This document shows positions 38,359 to 47,157 of a DNA stretch of 64,000 nucleotides, piece by piece. The position numbers were made by a program, and so were the translations under genes. The stretch's first letter is position 1; every line of letters begins with the position of its first letter. A model generated the notes under the pieces. The model was not told the origin of the DNA, searched no databases, and saw nothing but the letters and a program-made list of their open reading frames with translations. Origin of the DNA: Paucibacter sp. Y2R2-4 (GTDB lineage: Bacteria; Pseudomonadota; Gammaproteobacteria; Burkholderiales; Burkholderiaceae_C); NCBI RefSeq assembly GCF_025717535.1, contig NZ_JAJIRO010000001.1:434001-498000 (forward strand), given 5' to 3'.

Positions 38359-39921
38359 TCAAAGACCCAGCTGCCCGGTCCACAAGAGGTAGGCCGAGAT
38401 GGCCGCCAGGACCAACAAGGCACAGAGAAGACCCAGCTCCGGCCCACTGAAGGCCCGCCCGCCCCGCTGCCGCTTTGCCATCAAAAAGACCGCAGCCCCC
38501 GGCGCATAGAGCAAGGCACTGAGCAGCAAATACTTCAGACCCGCGGCGTAAAGCAGCCAGACGCAATAGAGGCTGGCCAGGGCGGCAATGGCGATCGCTG
38601 CTTGGGGCCGTGCCACCTGAGCCTCTGATCCGACGGCGACATCGGTCGCGACGCCAGGATGCGCATGGCGGTCCTGCCAAGCCAGCTTCAGGCCATAGAT
38701 AGCGCTGAAGAGATAAGGGATCAGGATCATCGCCGTCGAGAGCGAAATCAAGGCCAGATAGGAGGCCTTGGAATACAGCGTGAGCAAAAGGAAGAGCTGC
38801 ACCATGCCGTTGCTGAGCCACAGCGCGTTGGCGGGCACGCCTTGGGCGTTTTGCCTCGCCAAAGCCGCAGGCATCACACCGCCTCCGGCGGGTGTGAACA
38901 AGGATTCGGCCGCCAGCAGCGTCCAAGCCAAGAAGCCGCCACCCACCGACACAATCAGCCCGCCATAGATGGCCAAAGCCCCCCAGGTGCCGACGACCTT
39001 CTCGAGAACCGGTGCCATCGACGGGTTCTTCAAGGCGGCCAATTCCGCTTGAGTGAAGATGCCCAATGACAGCAGGGACACGCCCATCAACAAGGCCAGG
39101 CAAAGCAGGAAGCCCAGCACCGTCGCGCGGCCCACATCCGCTCTTTGGGCGGCGCGCGCCGAGTAAACGCTGGCTCCCTCAATGCCGATGAAAACCCACA
39201 CCGTGACCAGCATGGTGCTGCGCACCTGGTCCAACACCGAACCCAGCTCAGGCGTGTCCCAGTAGTTCAGCTGAAAAGTCTTGAGCTGAAAGGCCATGGC
39301 CACCAGACCAATGAACAGGAGCAAAGGAATCAGCTTGGCAGCAGTCACCACGGCGTTTAAAACCGCGGCTCCTTGGATGCCCCGCAGCACCATCAAATGC
39401 ACCGCCCACACCACGATCGAAGCACCGATCACCGCCGCCGGCGTATTGCCCTCGCCAAATGCCGGATAGAAATAGCCCAAGGCAGCAAAGGCGGCGACCA
39501 AATAGCCCACATTGCCGATCCAAGCACTGACCCAATAGCCCCAGGCCGCGTTAAAGCCTACATACTCACCGGACAGCGCGCGAGCATAGGCATAGACACC
39601 GTTGTCCAAGTCCGGCTTGCGCACGGCCAGCCGCTGGAAGCTCAAAGCCAGCATCAACATGCCCAGGCCGGTGATGCACCAACCGATCACGATGGCCCCG
39701 GCTCCCGCACCAGCGGCCATGTTTTGCGGTAAACCAAAAATGCCGCTGCCAATGATGGAGCCCACCACCAGCGCAACCAGCAAACCCAGACCCAGCTTGC
39801 TGGCAGGCAAGGCCGAGGCTATCGGCGCTGTGGCCGGCGCAGCGACAGGCCCGGTGTTTGGCAGGGTAGGCTTCGCGCCGCCAAAAGGCGAAGGCACAGC
39901 GGCAGGAATGGAAGTTGACAC
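38359..39921 (-). CDS. arcD: Arginine/ornithine antiporter-type amino acid permease
   Basis: APC-superfamily inner-membrane transporter of 520 residues with about 12 hydrophobic segments. Typical phrases are LVALVVGSIIGSGIFGLPQNMAAGAGAGA (in part) and RKPDLDNGVYAYARALSGEYVGFNAAWGYW (in part), which match basic amino acid/polyamine antiporters (ArcD/LysI type). The N-terminal ~35 residues are a Pro/Ala-rich cytoplasmic tail. As first gene of arcD-arcA-arcB-arcC it should exchange arginine for ornithine. No FNR/ANR box could be found upstream. Confidence 0.94.
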   Translation of the reverse strand: MSTSIPAAVPSPFGGAKPTLPNTGPVAAPATAPIASALPASKLGLGLLVALVVGSIIGSGIFGLPQNMAAGAGAGAIVIGWCITGLGMLMLALSFQRLAVRKPDLDNGVYAYARALSGEYVGFNAAWGYWVSAWIGNVGYLVAAFAALGYFYPAFGEGNTPAAVIGASIVVWAVHLMVLRGIQGAAVLNAVVTAAKLIPLLLFIGLVAMAFQLKTFQLNYWDTPELGSVLDQVRSTMLVTVWVFIGIEGASVYSARAAQRADVGRATVLGFLLCLALLMGVSLLSLGIFTQAELAALKNPSMAPVLEKVVGTWGALAIYGGLIVSVGGGFLAWTLLAAESLFTPAGGGVMPAALARQNAQGVPANALWLSNGMVQLFLLLTLYSKASYLALISLSTAMILIPYLFSAIYGLKLAWQDRHAHPGVATDVAVGSEAQVARPQAAIAIAALASLYCVWLLYAAGLKYLLLSALLYAPGAAVFLMAKRQRGGRAFSGPELGLLCALLVLAAISAYLLWTGQLGL

Positions 39922-40046
39922 GACAAGATCCTTTCAGGCGTGAAGGCCATGGACTGGCATCTGCACCGGGCTGGGCTGCGCACTTCTTGAAACTGGCATG
40001 CGCTCAAGCGCCCGTCGAGCTTGTGTTCGAGCGAGCAAGCCCCACA

Positions 40047-40067
40047 GGGCCGCTCAGTGATCGGCCC
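40047..40067 (-). terminator. Weak hairpin downstream of the SYLF gene
   Basis: 6-bp stem GGGCCG / CGGCCC with a 9-nt loop, 18 nt past the SYLF stop on the minus strand. No T-tract; tentative. Confidence 0.3.
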
Positions 40068-40084
40068 CGAGTTCCAGAAAAGGT

Positions 40085-40648
40085 TCAGCGCTTGATGCGG
40101 CTGATCTTGGTGCCTTCGATACTCAGGCTGGCCATCAAGCCTTGCTGGTCAGTGATGAAGGCATAGGCGTCATCCTTCAGCGTCGAGGTGCTGAGATTCT
40201 TGGCCACACCTTCGTTGACGACGACCACACTGGGACCGACACCGAACTCCCAGCCCTTGGTGTCCGCCAGATACTTCACAGCCTTGTCGTTCATCAGAAA
40301 GACCACATAGGCGTAGCTCTCGGCCCCCACCTGCCAACCCCAAGAGGCCGACACGGAGTTGAAGTACTCGCTGACCTTGCTGCCCTTCATCAGCACACCT
40401 TCGCCATAGCTGCCGCCAAAGACAAGACCGGCTTTGACAATTTTTGGGAAAACCAAAATGGCCTTGGCTTGGCGGCCCAGGGTCTCGGCCGTGGCGTTGC
40501 CCCGGTAAAGGCCCTGCAAAGTTTGAGCGGCGTCTTTGTCGAGGTCCTCGGCCGTTGCTGCTTGTGCCTGTGAACCCAAGGCGAGCAGCATGAGCGCGCT
40601 CGCGCCAGCCAAGAGCAGTCGATGGATCGCGCGTCGTGATGCAGTCAT
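40085..40648 (-). CDS. SYLF/YSC84-domain lipid-binding-type protein
   Basis: 187 residues, probably secreted: signal peptide RLLLAGASALMLLALGSQAQA with cleavage near residue 31. The SYLF domain includes RQAKAILVFPKIVKAGLVFGGSYGEGVL (in part), YFNSVSASWGWQVGAESYAYVVFLM (in part) and GWEFGVGPSVVVVN. SYLF domains bind phosphoinositides in eukaryotes; the bacterial role is unclear but linked to envelope stress. ATG 40648 follows AGAGGGGAAG. The 19-bp element shared with the BON gene ends 58 nt before the start. Confidence 0.92.
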   Translation of the reverse strand: MTASRRAIHRLLLAGASALMLLALGSQAQAATAEDLDKDAAQTLQGLYRGNATAETLGRQAKAILVFPKIVKAGLVFGGSYGEGVLMKGSKVSEYFNSVSASWGWQVGAESYAYVVFLMNDKAVKYLADTKGWEFGVGPSVVVVNEGVAKNLSTSTLKDDAYAFITDQQGLMASLSIEGTKISRIKR

Positions 40649-40706
40649 GTGCTTCCCCTCTGTTTGGCCGATTGCCAAACGCAAGACTAGGTGGGCCGAT
40701 GACAGA

Positions 40707-40725
40707 GGTCTGTGCGACAGCGAAC
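40707..40725 (-). promoter_or_regulatory. Shared 19-bp element, copy 3 (in front of the SYLF gene)
   Basis: The minus strand reads GTTCGCTGTCGCACAGACC, identical to the copy at 32362-32380, 58 nt before the ATG. The near-equal spacing in both places (53 and 58 nt) supports a promoter or operator function. Confidence 0.7.
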
Positions 40726-40772
40726 AGAAATCGCTCGGAGCGCTGACTCAGCTAAGCTAGCGCCAAACCCAT

Positions 40773-42413
40773 TCAGGAGGGGGCACAAACGCGCCCTGCG
40801 CTGCGCCACAGCTGCAAAGCACGCTCACCCGGCACCATGGCTTGCAAACCAGCCAGAGACTCGGACGAGGCCTTGACCTCAGGCAATGCAGACAGGGCTT
40901 CACGAGTGCTGACCAACCAGACATTGCCGGAGTGGCAGAGCAGCCCGGCCCGATCTTTTTGCCATAGCACTTGTTGGCCCAGGGTTGGCGCGAATTGGGC
41001 GGCGTCGAGCAGTTCCTTGCGCCAGCTGTCGCGTTGCAGCAGTTGCCGATCGGCCCAGTCTTCCACCACGATCACCGGCTGCTGGATGCCGGCATAGAAA
41101 GCGAAATCGAAGGGGTAGTTTTGGACGTAGGCGATCCGATCACCTGGCTTCATTTCTTTGGCCAGCACCTGCGCCAAGGGGCTGGTGGACTTGGGCTTTT
41201 GATGGGCCACGATTGCAATCGCCGCCACGCAGGCGAGCGCCATGAAAACCAGCACAGCTCGCCACAACCTGGGCGCCAACAATTGAGCCTGGGCACCCGC
41301 GCCTGAAACGCAGGCCAGGGCCATCAAGGCAATCCATGGCAGCAAAGCCGGCGCTACATAGCCCGGCAGTTTCGAATTGGGCAAAGAGAAGAAGCCCACG
41401 ATGACCACACACCACCACAGGTAAAGCCCATAGCGCTCGGCTTCATCGCCACCGCCTCGTTTCATCAAGCCCGAGAAAGTCTGGCGCACAGCCTGACGCA
41501 AGGCCGGCCAAGCACGCAAAGACCAGGGCAGAGTCACCAAGGGGAAAAAAGCCAGATAAAACCACCAAGGCTGAGCGTTATTGAAACCCTCACCGGCAAA
41601 GCGACGAAAGTGCTGGCCTACGATGAAGTAGTCGAAGAAGCCGTCAAAACGATGCTGCATGGCCAGCATCCAGGGCAAGGCCACCGCTGCGAAGACCAGC
41701 AAGCCCAGCGGGTGCAAAAGCCAAAAGACCTGCCGCCAACGGCCTTGCGCCAGCAACCAAGGCCCCAGGATCAAGGCAGGCAGCACCACACCAATCAAGC
41801 CCTTGGCCAACACGCCCAGGGCACAAAAGGCCCAGCCCAGAGCCAAGAACGCCCAGGCAGAGCCTCTCCCCAAGCTAGCGTCGGCCCGGCAGGCTTGGTC
41901 ATGCGCCAAGGCCCTGTACAAGCTCAACACCGCAATACCAATGCAGGAAGCCACGCCCATATCGTGGTTGTTGAACTGGGCACCGTAAAAGAACAGCGGC
42001 GTGGTGGCCAACATGGCCAGGCCAACGCGCGCCGTCAGCAAGCCATGCCAGCGACGCAGATGAAAGAAAAACGCCGCCCCCAACAGCCAAGCCATCAAAG
42101 CCGGCGCCAATCGCAGCGCGAACTCGTTGATGCCGAACAGATACATGCCGAAGATATCCAGCCAGTACAAGAGCACCGGCTTATGGAAGTACGGCATGCC
42201 ATTCAAGGTGGGCAACATCCAATCACCACTGAGCAGCATTTCCCGAGCTACTCCGCCATAACGACCTTCGTCAGGTACGGTCAAGGTCCGCAAGCCGAGG
42301 GTGCTGAGCAGCCACAGGGCTAGTAAGAGCAACTCACGCGCACCCCCGAAGCGCTGCCCATCTGCGCCTTGGGTCTGGGCCACAGGATCAGAGGTAAAAG
42401 GGGGTCGGCTCAT
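40773..42413 (-). CDS. ArnT-like glycosyltransferase (GT39/GT83 family membrane protein)
   Basis: 546-residue inner-membrane protein that should use a polyprenyl-phosphate sugar donor on the periplasmic side. The N-terminal half carries TVPDEGRYGGVAREMLLSGDW (in part) with the catalytic Asp-Glu pair, then LNGMPYFHKPVLLYWLDIFG and FALRLAPALMAWLLG, all typical of ArnT/undecaprenyl-linked transferases. About 11 hydrophobic segments precede a soluble C-terminal ~150 residues. It sits at the edge of the polysaccharide locus, so the acceptor may be the exopolysaccharide or lipid A; the sequence does not decide. Confidence 0.9.
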   Translation of the reverse strand: MSRPPFTSDPVAQTQGADGQRFGGARELLLLALWLLSTLGLRTLTVPDEGRYGGVAREMLLSGDWMLPTLNGMPYFHKPVLLYWLDIFGMYLFGINEFALRLAPALMAWLLGAAFFFHLRRWHGLLTARVGLAMLATTPLFFYGAQFNNHDMGVASCIGIAVLSLYRALAHDQACRADASLGRGSAWAFLALGWAFCALGVLAKGLIGVVLPALILGPWLLAQGRWRQVFWLLHPLGLLVFAAVALPWMLAMQHRFDGFFDYFIVGQHFRRFAGEGFNNAQPWWFYLAFFPLVTLPWSLRAWPALRQAVRQTFSGLMKRGGGDEAERYGLYLWWCVVIVGFFSLPNSKLPGYVAPALLPWIALMALACVSGAGAQAQLLAPRLWRAVLVFMALACVAAIAIVAHQKPKSTSPLAQVLAKEMKPGDRIAYVQNYPFDFAFYAGIQQPVIVVEDWADRQLLQRDSWRKELLDAAQFAPTLGQQVLWQKDRAGLLCHSGNVWLVSTREALSALPEVKASSESLAGLQAMVPGERALQLWRSAGRVCAPS

Positions 42414-42462
42414 GAGTTAGGCAGGGCAAGAAGGAGAACTGAAGAACGGATGGCGAAAGCCC

Positions 42463-42485
42463 AGGCCCCGATTGAAACGGGGCCT
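42463..42485 (-). terminator. Hairpin after the E2 gene
   Basis: Perfect 8-bp stem AGGCCCCG / CGGGGCCT, 7-nt loop, 35 nt after the E2 stop. The T-tract is absent (GGGCTTT follows), so termination is possible but unproven. Confidence 0.45.
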
Positions 42486-42520
42486 AGGCTCATTGCAAAC
42501 GAAGTCCGGCTAATCCAGAC

Positions 42521-43642
42521 TCAGGCTGGACGGCTCAACAGTTTGAGGACCTTGACCACATCGGCACCGCTGAGTACTCGGTGATCGTAAGTGGCTCCCA
42601 AGATCCCTGTTTGATCATCCACCGCCGTGTGCGCAATCATCAAACTGGTAAACGGCGAAAGCACAGGAATGTGGCGCCCCACCTTCCAGCGCGCCATGCT
42701 GGAGAAACTCAGCGTCGCCCCAGTGCACTGCTGAGGCGCGAGCTTGTGCCCAGAGGCCAAGCGCTGCAACTCCACCAATTCGGTGACCAATTGCTGCTTG
42801 TTCTTCTGTTCAGCAGCTTGCACCACGGTCAAATACAAAACCTCGGCGACTTGCACCGTAAAGCCAAGATTGACCTGGGCATAGTGATATCGCCCACTGT
42901 CCACCATGGTGGCATTGATCTTGGGATGGTCCTTGGCAATTTCGACTAGACGCGCGCCCATCAGCGGCAACAAAGGACTGAACAAGGCACCAGTCTCGGC
43001 CTGATGCGCCTTGGCAGCAGCAAGCCATGGGGCCTGCTCATAGCTGATCTCGATATAACCCGGAACCGCATGGTCGCGATGCCAAGTCACCGTCGACAGC
43101 ATGCCTTTCTCGTGGCTGGCCAGGGCCTGGACCTCGCCCGGCACCGTCATGCTGGCTGCACTGACCTCGCGGCGGGCCGTTGGCGCCGCTGCGGCGCGAT
43201 TCTTCCCACCTTGTTGTGCGTCGAGGTAACGCTGCACATCGGCGGCGCTCAAGCGCTCGCCCGAGGCGGCAACTTGCTCTGCCTGCAGCCCATGTTGACG
43301 CAGCAGGATATTCGCCTTGGCGGTAGGGGCTGCTGCGCCAGAAGCGGCAGAACCATGCGCAGCACGCTGATCGCGAGCGGAGCTCTTGGGGACTTCCTCG
43401 TCAGCCGTCTCGCCCAACCAAAGCAGCACCGAGCCGACGCGCAGCTGTTCGTCCACCTGACCCAACACAGCCAGCACATAGCCCCCAGCATGGGCTTCAA
43501 CTTCCACCACCGCCTTGTCGGTCTCGACTTCTGCGATCACATCTCCGGCCGCCACCAAGCTTCCGACGGCGGCTGACAGCGAAACTAGCTTGACCTCATC
43601 GTCATTGTTGTTGACACGGGGAACGTTGATCGCAATGGCCAT
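42521..43642 (-). CDS. 2-oxoacid dehydrogenase E2-like acyltransferase
   Basis: 373 residues in E2 order: lipoyl domain (1-80) with the lipoyl Lys in VETDKAVVEVEAH; a Ser/Ala/Thr linker; an E3/E1-binding domain (about 110-142, LLRQHGLQAEQV to RLSAADVQRYL); and the catalytic acyltransferase domain (about 175-373). The active-site motif is DHRVLSGAD, where the usual Asp of DHRxxDG is replaced by Ser while the His stays. It lies 51 bp behind the E1 fusion gene and no E3 gene is nearby. It may transfer an acyl group to CoA, or to the ACPs of this locus; the latter is inference. Confidence 0.88.
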   Translation of the reverse strand: MAIAINVPRVNNNDDEVKLVSLSAAVGSLVAAGDVIAEVETDKAVVEVEAHAGGYVLAVLGQVDEQLRVGSVLLWLGETADEEVPKSSARDQRAAHGSAASGAAAPTAKANILLRQHGLQAEQVAASGERLSAADVQRYLDAQQGGKNRAAAAPTARREVSAASMTVPGEVQALASHEKGMLSTVTWHRDHAVPGYIEISYEQAPWLAAAKAHQAETGALFSPLLPLMGARLVEIAKDHPKINATMVDSGRYHYAQVNLGFTVQVAEVLYLTVVQAAEQKNKQQLVTELVELQRLASGHKLAPQQCTGATLSFSSMARWKVGRHIPVLSPFTSLMIAHTAVDDQTGILGATYDHRVLSGADVVKVLKLLSRPA

Positions 43643-43693
43643 GGTGAAGAACTCTCAGAAATTAGGATAGTGAAGCCGCAAACTTAGCGTGCT

Positions 43694-45694
43694 TCAAAGC
43701 AGGTCGAGCACGCTGGCCACAATGGTGGCATCGTCGATCATTTGGGCGAACTCAAGGCTACGGGCTGCCGCGATCGGCACCGGCGGCAGGCCCAAGCGAC
43801 CCACCGTTCCCTTGTAGCCCGCTTCCGCCAGCGATGCCAACAACTCGGCGCTGACGCCGTACTCATGGTGCGATTCCTCCACCACCAGAATGCAGTCGCG
43901 TTCCAGCAGCAAAGGCAGCAAGGTGTGGCGTGGCCAGGGCGCCAGCAGACTCGGGGCAATGATCTCCACTTGCAACTCTTCTTCGGCTTCGAGCCTTGCA
44001 GCGGCCCGCTCCACATGCGGCAACATACCGCCGAAGCTGAGCAGGGTCACATCGGGCGTGTCGCCGGATGCACGCTGAAGCGTCGGGAACAAAACCGCGC
44101 CCGGATCCGCCGAATGTGCCGGCAATTCAACATAGTCCTTCGGATCTTGCGCTTCCGAATAGAGCAGTTTGTGCTCCATAAAGACCGTCGGATTCGGCCA
44201 AGCCGTCACCGCATTGACCAGCAATTGCCCGACATTGTGTCGATGGCTACCGTAGACAACACTCAGGCCGGGAATGGAGACAAGAATGTTCTCTGGGCTC
44301 TGGCTATGGGTGGGCCCATAGCCGCGACGACCACCGGCTGGAGCGCGCACTACGATGGGCACCTCGGTATCGGGAAACATGCCGGGGAACTTGACCGCGT
44401 GGTTGTAGAGCTGGTCCACCGTCAAGGTCAGGAAGTCGGCGAACATAATCTCCACGACCGGCCTCATGCCCGCCAAGGCGAGTCCAATGCCGGCGCCGGT
44501 GATCCCCGCTTCGCTGATAGGCGTGGACAGCACTCGCCCCTCGAAGGCCGAGGACAAACCTGCCGTGACTTTGAAGGCGCCACCATAGGGTTCGTGCAAG
44601 TCCTCACCCAGAACCACAACTCTGGGGTCATGCTGCAACAAGTCCCGCAAAGCCAGATTGATCGCCGTGCGAACATTGGGCTGCTTGGCCGCTTGCATCG
44701 GTGCCGTGCTCGCGACCGGCTCGCGCAAGCAATGCTCGCGCAGGCTCTCAAACTGCGCTTCGGGCGAGGCCATGGCCAGCGCTTCTGAGGCAGCCACATG
44801 GGCTTTGATACTCGCGTCCAATTGATCCGCCTGAGCCTCGTCCAGCTGACGACGCAAGGCCATCAGCGGGTCGCGTCTGGCGATTTGCTGCTTGAGTTCT
44901 TCAGGGCGCAAATCGTCGCCCTTGCTGTGCGGGCCGAGTCGCTGCGTATTGATGCAAAGGAAACCCGCGCCTGGGCTGGCCCGCATCGACTTCACCACGG
45001 CTTCGGCTTGAGCCAAGAAGTCGGGGGCGGCGTCGTCCAACTCCCAGCTGCGAAGACCAAACGCTTGGCCTCGCGCCAATATGCTGCCGCCCAGCGAGTA
45101 CGAGGTCTCGGTGGTTTGCGCAATGCCGTTGTTTTCCACAACGAACAACACCGGCAGCTTCCAGATGGCGGCCAGATTCATGCTCTCGTAGAGCAAGCCC
45201 TCGCCCAAGGTGCCGTCACCGATCATCACGGTGACCAAGCCTTGTGAGCCGCGTTGCTGCAGCGCCATGGCCAGGCCCACACCGATGCCGGTCATACCCG
45301 CTTGAACCCCATTGCTGTGGAAATGCCGGTAGGCCATGTGTTGGCTGCCACCATAGCCGCCGCAAACACCGGCCTCACGGCCCATAACCTCAGCCAAGAG
45401 ACCGGTCACATTGCCGCTATAGGTCAAGAAATGGCCATGGTTGCGGTGATTTGACAGCACCACATCATCCGCATGATCCAAAGCACGTACCACGGACATC
45501 TGGCACAGCTCTTGCCCCAAGCAGGTGTGGGTCGTGCCCGACAGCAAGCCGCGCCCGAACAGGTCCAACAAAGTGGTTTCGGTCTGACGCAAGAGTTGGC
45601 CATAGCTGTAAGAGTCAGCAAGGTCCAGGGCAATCTTGGGTTTGCCGTGGGCATCTAACTCAAAGGGCAAGTCAGCAGTGGAGACGTTTTTCAT
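43694..45694 (-). CDS. 2-oxoacid dehydrogenase E1, fused alpha and beta subunits
   Basis: 666-residue thiamine diphosphate-dependent dehydrogenase/decarboxylase. The alpha half (about 1-320) has HRNHGHFLTYSG, GGYGGSQHM and the ThDP motif GDGTLGEGLLYESMNLA to VVENNGIAQTT. The beta half (about 345-666) has VVVLGEDLHEPYGGAFKVT (in part), STPISEAGITGAGIGLALAG (in part), and FADFL. Pyruvate, acetoin or branched-chain substrates all fit. It is the first of an E1-E2 pair, separated by 151 bp from the PLP decarboxylase gene upstream on the same strand. Confidence 0.92.
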   Translation of the reverse strand: MKNVSTADLPFELDAHGKPKIALDLADSYSYGQLLRQTETTLLDLFGRGLLSGTTHTCLGQELCQMSVVRALDHADDVVLSNHRNHGHFLTYSGNVTGLLAEVMGREAGVCGGYGGSQHMAYRHFHSNGVQAGMTGIGVGLAMALQQRGSQGLVTVMIGDGTLGEGLLYESMNLAAIWKLPVLFVVENNGIAQTTETSYSLGGSILARGQAFGLRSWELDDAAPDFLAQAEAVVKSMRASPGAGFLCINTQRLGPHSKGDDLRPEELKQQIARRDPLMALRRQLDEAQADQLDASIKAHVAASEALAMASPEAQFESLREHCLREPVASTAPMQAAKQPNVRTAINLALRDLLQHDPRVVVLGEDLHEPYGGAFKVTAGLSSAFEGRVLSTPISEAGITGAGIGLALAGMRPVVEIMFADFLTLTVDQLYNHAVKFPGMFPDTEVPIVVRAPAGGRRGYGPTHSQSPENILVSIPGLSVVYGSHRHNVGQLLVNAVTAWPNPTVFMEHKLLYSEAQDPKDYVELPAHSADPGAVLFPTLQRASGDTPDVTLLSFGGMLPHVERAAARLEAEEELQVEIIAPSLLAPWPRHTLLPLLLERDCILVVEESHHEYGVSAELLASLAEAGYKGTVGRLGLPPVPIAAARSLEFAQMIDDATIVASVLDLL

Positions 45695-45845
45695 GCGCGG
45701 GATTAGACCTCATTAGCAAGACCGAGCCGACTCATGCGGTGAGACATCGGCACTTTGACTTGGGAAAAATTAACTCTTTCGGCTGAATACTGACCGTGCA
45801 GTCACACAGGACGGCTCGGCCCTCCTGCTCCATGCAAAGCCGGAC

Positions 45846-47102
45846 TTAAACCAACACTTCCACCACGGGCGCATGACCCAAAAAGGCTTGCGGGCTGGCG
45901 CTGGCACCGTAGGCACCGGACTGGAAGACAACGGCGAAGTCGCCCTCTCGAGCGAGCGGCAGCTCCATGCGATCGGCCAGCAGATCAAGCGGCGTGCACA
46001 AAGGCCCGACCACCGATGCAACTTCTCGCTCACTCTGACTCAAGCGATTACCGATGGTGACCGGGTAATTCTTGCGAATCACTTGGCCGAAATTGCCTGA
46101 GGCGGACAAATGATGGTTCAAGCCACCGTCGGTCACCAAGAAGACCTGCCCGCGCGAGATCTTCCGGTCCAAGATGCGAGTGACATAGACCCCAGCCTCA
46201 CCCACGAAATAGCGGCCCAACTCGATCACCAACTTGGCCTCTGGCATCTCTTGTCGGGCGCGGGCTTGCAAAGCGGCCAGATTCTCACCGATCGACTGCA
46301 GGTCCAAGCGTTGTTCGCCTGGGAAGTACGGGATACCAAAGCCGCCGCCCAAATTCAAGAAACGGACGGGCGAAGGAGCCAACGCGGCCAGACGCAAGGC
46401 CAAGTCGAAGGACTTCTGCTGAGCCTCGCAAATTGCTTCCGGGCGCAAATTTTGAGAGCCCGCGAACAAATGAAAGCCCTCAAAGACCAAACCGCGCCGG
46501 GGCAACTCGGCCAACAATTCGGGTAGCTGCTCCACGTCAACGCCGAACTGCTTAGGCCCCCCCCCCATCTTCATGCCCGAGCCCTTGAGCTCGAAGTCCG
46601 GATTGACACGCACCGCTACCCGAGCCGGCAAACCGATCTGCTCGGAGATGCGCCCAAGAAGGTGAACCTCGCGCATCGACTCCACATTGATCAAGACTCG
46701 CGAAGCCACCGCTTGGCGCAACTCTTGTTCACGCTTGCCCGGGCCGGCGAAGCTGATGTCATGTGGCACAGCGCCGGCATCCAACGCGACCTTAAGCTCA
46801 CCCGCTGATGCCACGTCAATGCCATCAACCAAGCCGGCCATCAAAGCCACAACGGCAGGCATTGGATTCGCCTTCATGGCGTAGTGCAGCTCAATGCCGG
46901 CCGGCAAGGCCTGACGCAAACTTGCGACCCGGTCTTTCAAGAGCTGGCGATCGTAGGCATAAAAAGGCGTTTGACCGACACGCTCCGCCAACACGGACAA
47001 GCGCTCACCGCCGATCACCAACTCGCCATCACGCTGCGCAAACTGCGACATGCTCACATGCTCTGGCGCTCGCTTAGGAATGATCGGATCTTGAACGGAC
47101 AT
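45846..47102 (-). CDS. PLP-dependent decarboxylase, exosortase A system-associated type
   Basis: Fold-type-III decarboxylase (DAP/ornithine decarboxylase relatives) of 418 residues. The Schiff-base Lys is in ELHYAMKANPMPAVV (about residue 62). The PLP phosphate-binding glycines are in RFLNLGGGFGIPY, and the C-terminal half has VGPLCTPLDLLADRM. The match to the exosortase A-associated subfamily is by recalled sequence style and by its neighbour, an acyl ligase 55 bp upstream. The natural substrate is unknown. ATG 47102 (MSVQDPIIPK) is chosen; 73 earlier codons are open without similarity. A G10 tract lies inside the gene. Confidence 0.9.
   Translation of the reverse strand: MSVQDPIIPKRAPEHVSMSQFAQRDGELVIGGERLSVLAERVGQTPFYAYDRQLLKDRVASLRQALPAGIELHYAMKANPMPAVVALMAGLVDGIDVASAGELKVALDAGAVPHDISFAGPGKREQELRQAVASRVLINVESMREVHLLGRISEQIGLPARVAVRVNPDFELKGSGMKMGGGPKQFGVDVEQLPELLAELPRRGLVFEGFHLFAGSQNLRPEAICEAQQKSFDLALRLAALAPSPVRFLNLGGGFGIPYFPGEQRLDLQSIGENLAALQARARQEMPEAKLVIELGRYFVGEAGVYVTRILDRKISRGQVFLVTDGGLNHHLSASGNFGQVIRKNYPVTIGNRLSQSEREVASVVGPLCTPLDLLADRMELPLAREGDFAVVFQSGAYGASASPQAFLGHAPVVEVLV
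46557..46566 (-). repeat. G10 homopolymer in the decarboxylase gene
   Basis: Ten consecutive Cs on the plus strand (Gs in the gene), encoding the Gly-Gly-Gly of MKMGGGPKQFG. A one-base slip would frameshift the protein near its middle. Confidence 0.9.
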
Positions 47103-47157
47103 GGTCTGACTCTCTTCGGTTGATGCGGTGGACAGGACTTGCAAGTCCTGCCCGTAC

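Noticed and set aside
38195-39103. Minus-strand open frame of about 300 codons inside the arcD region
   Set aside because: Out-of-frame shadow of arcD with Arg/Gly-rich product and no domain.
39922-40084. FNR/ANR box expected in front of arcD
   Set aside because: No TTGAT-N4-ATCAA-like sequence was found on either strand; only weak partial matches.
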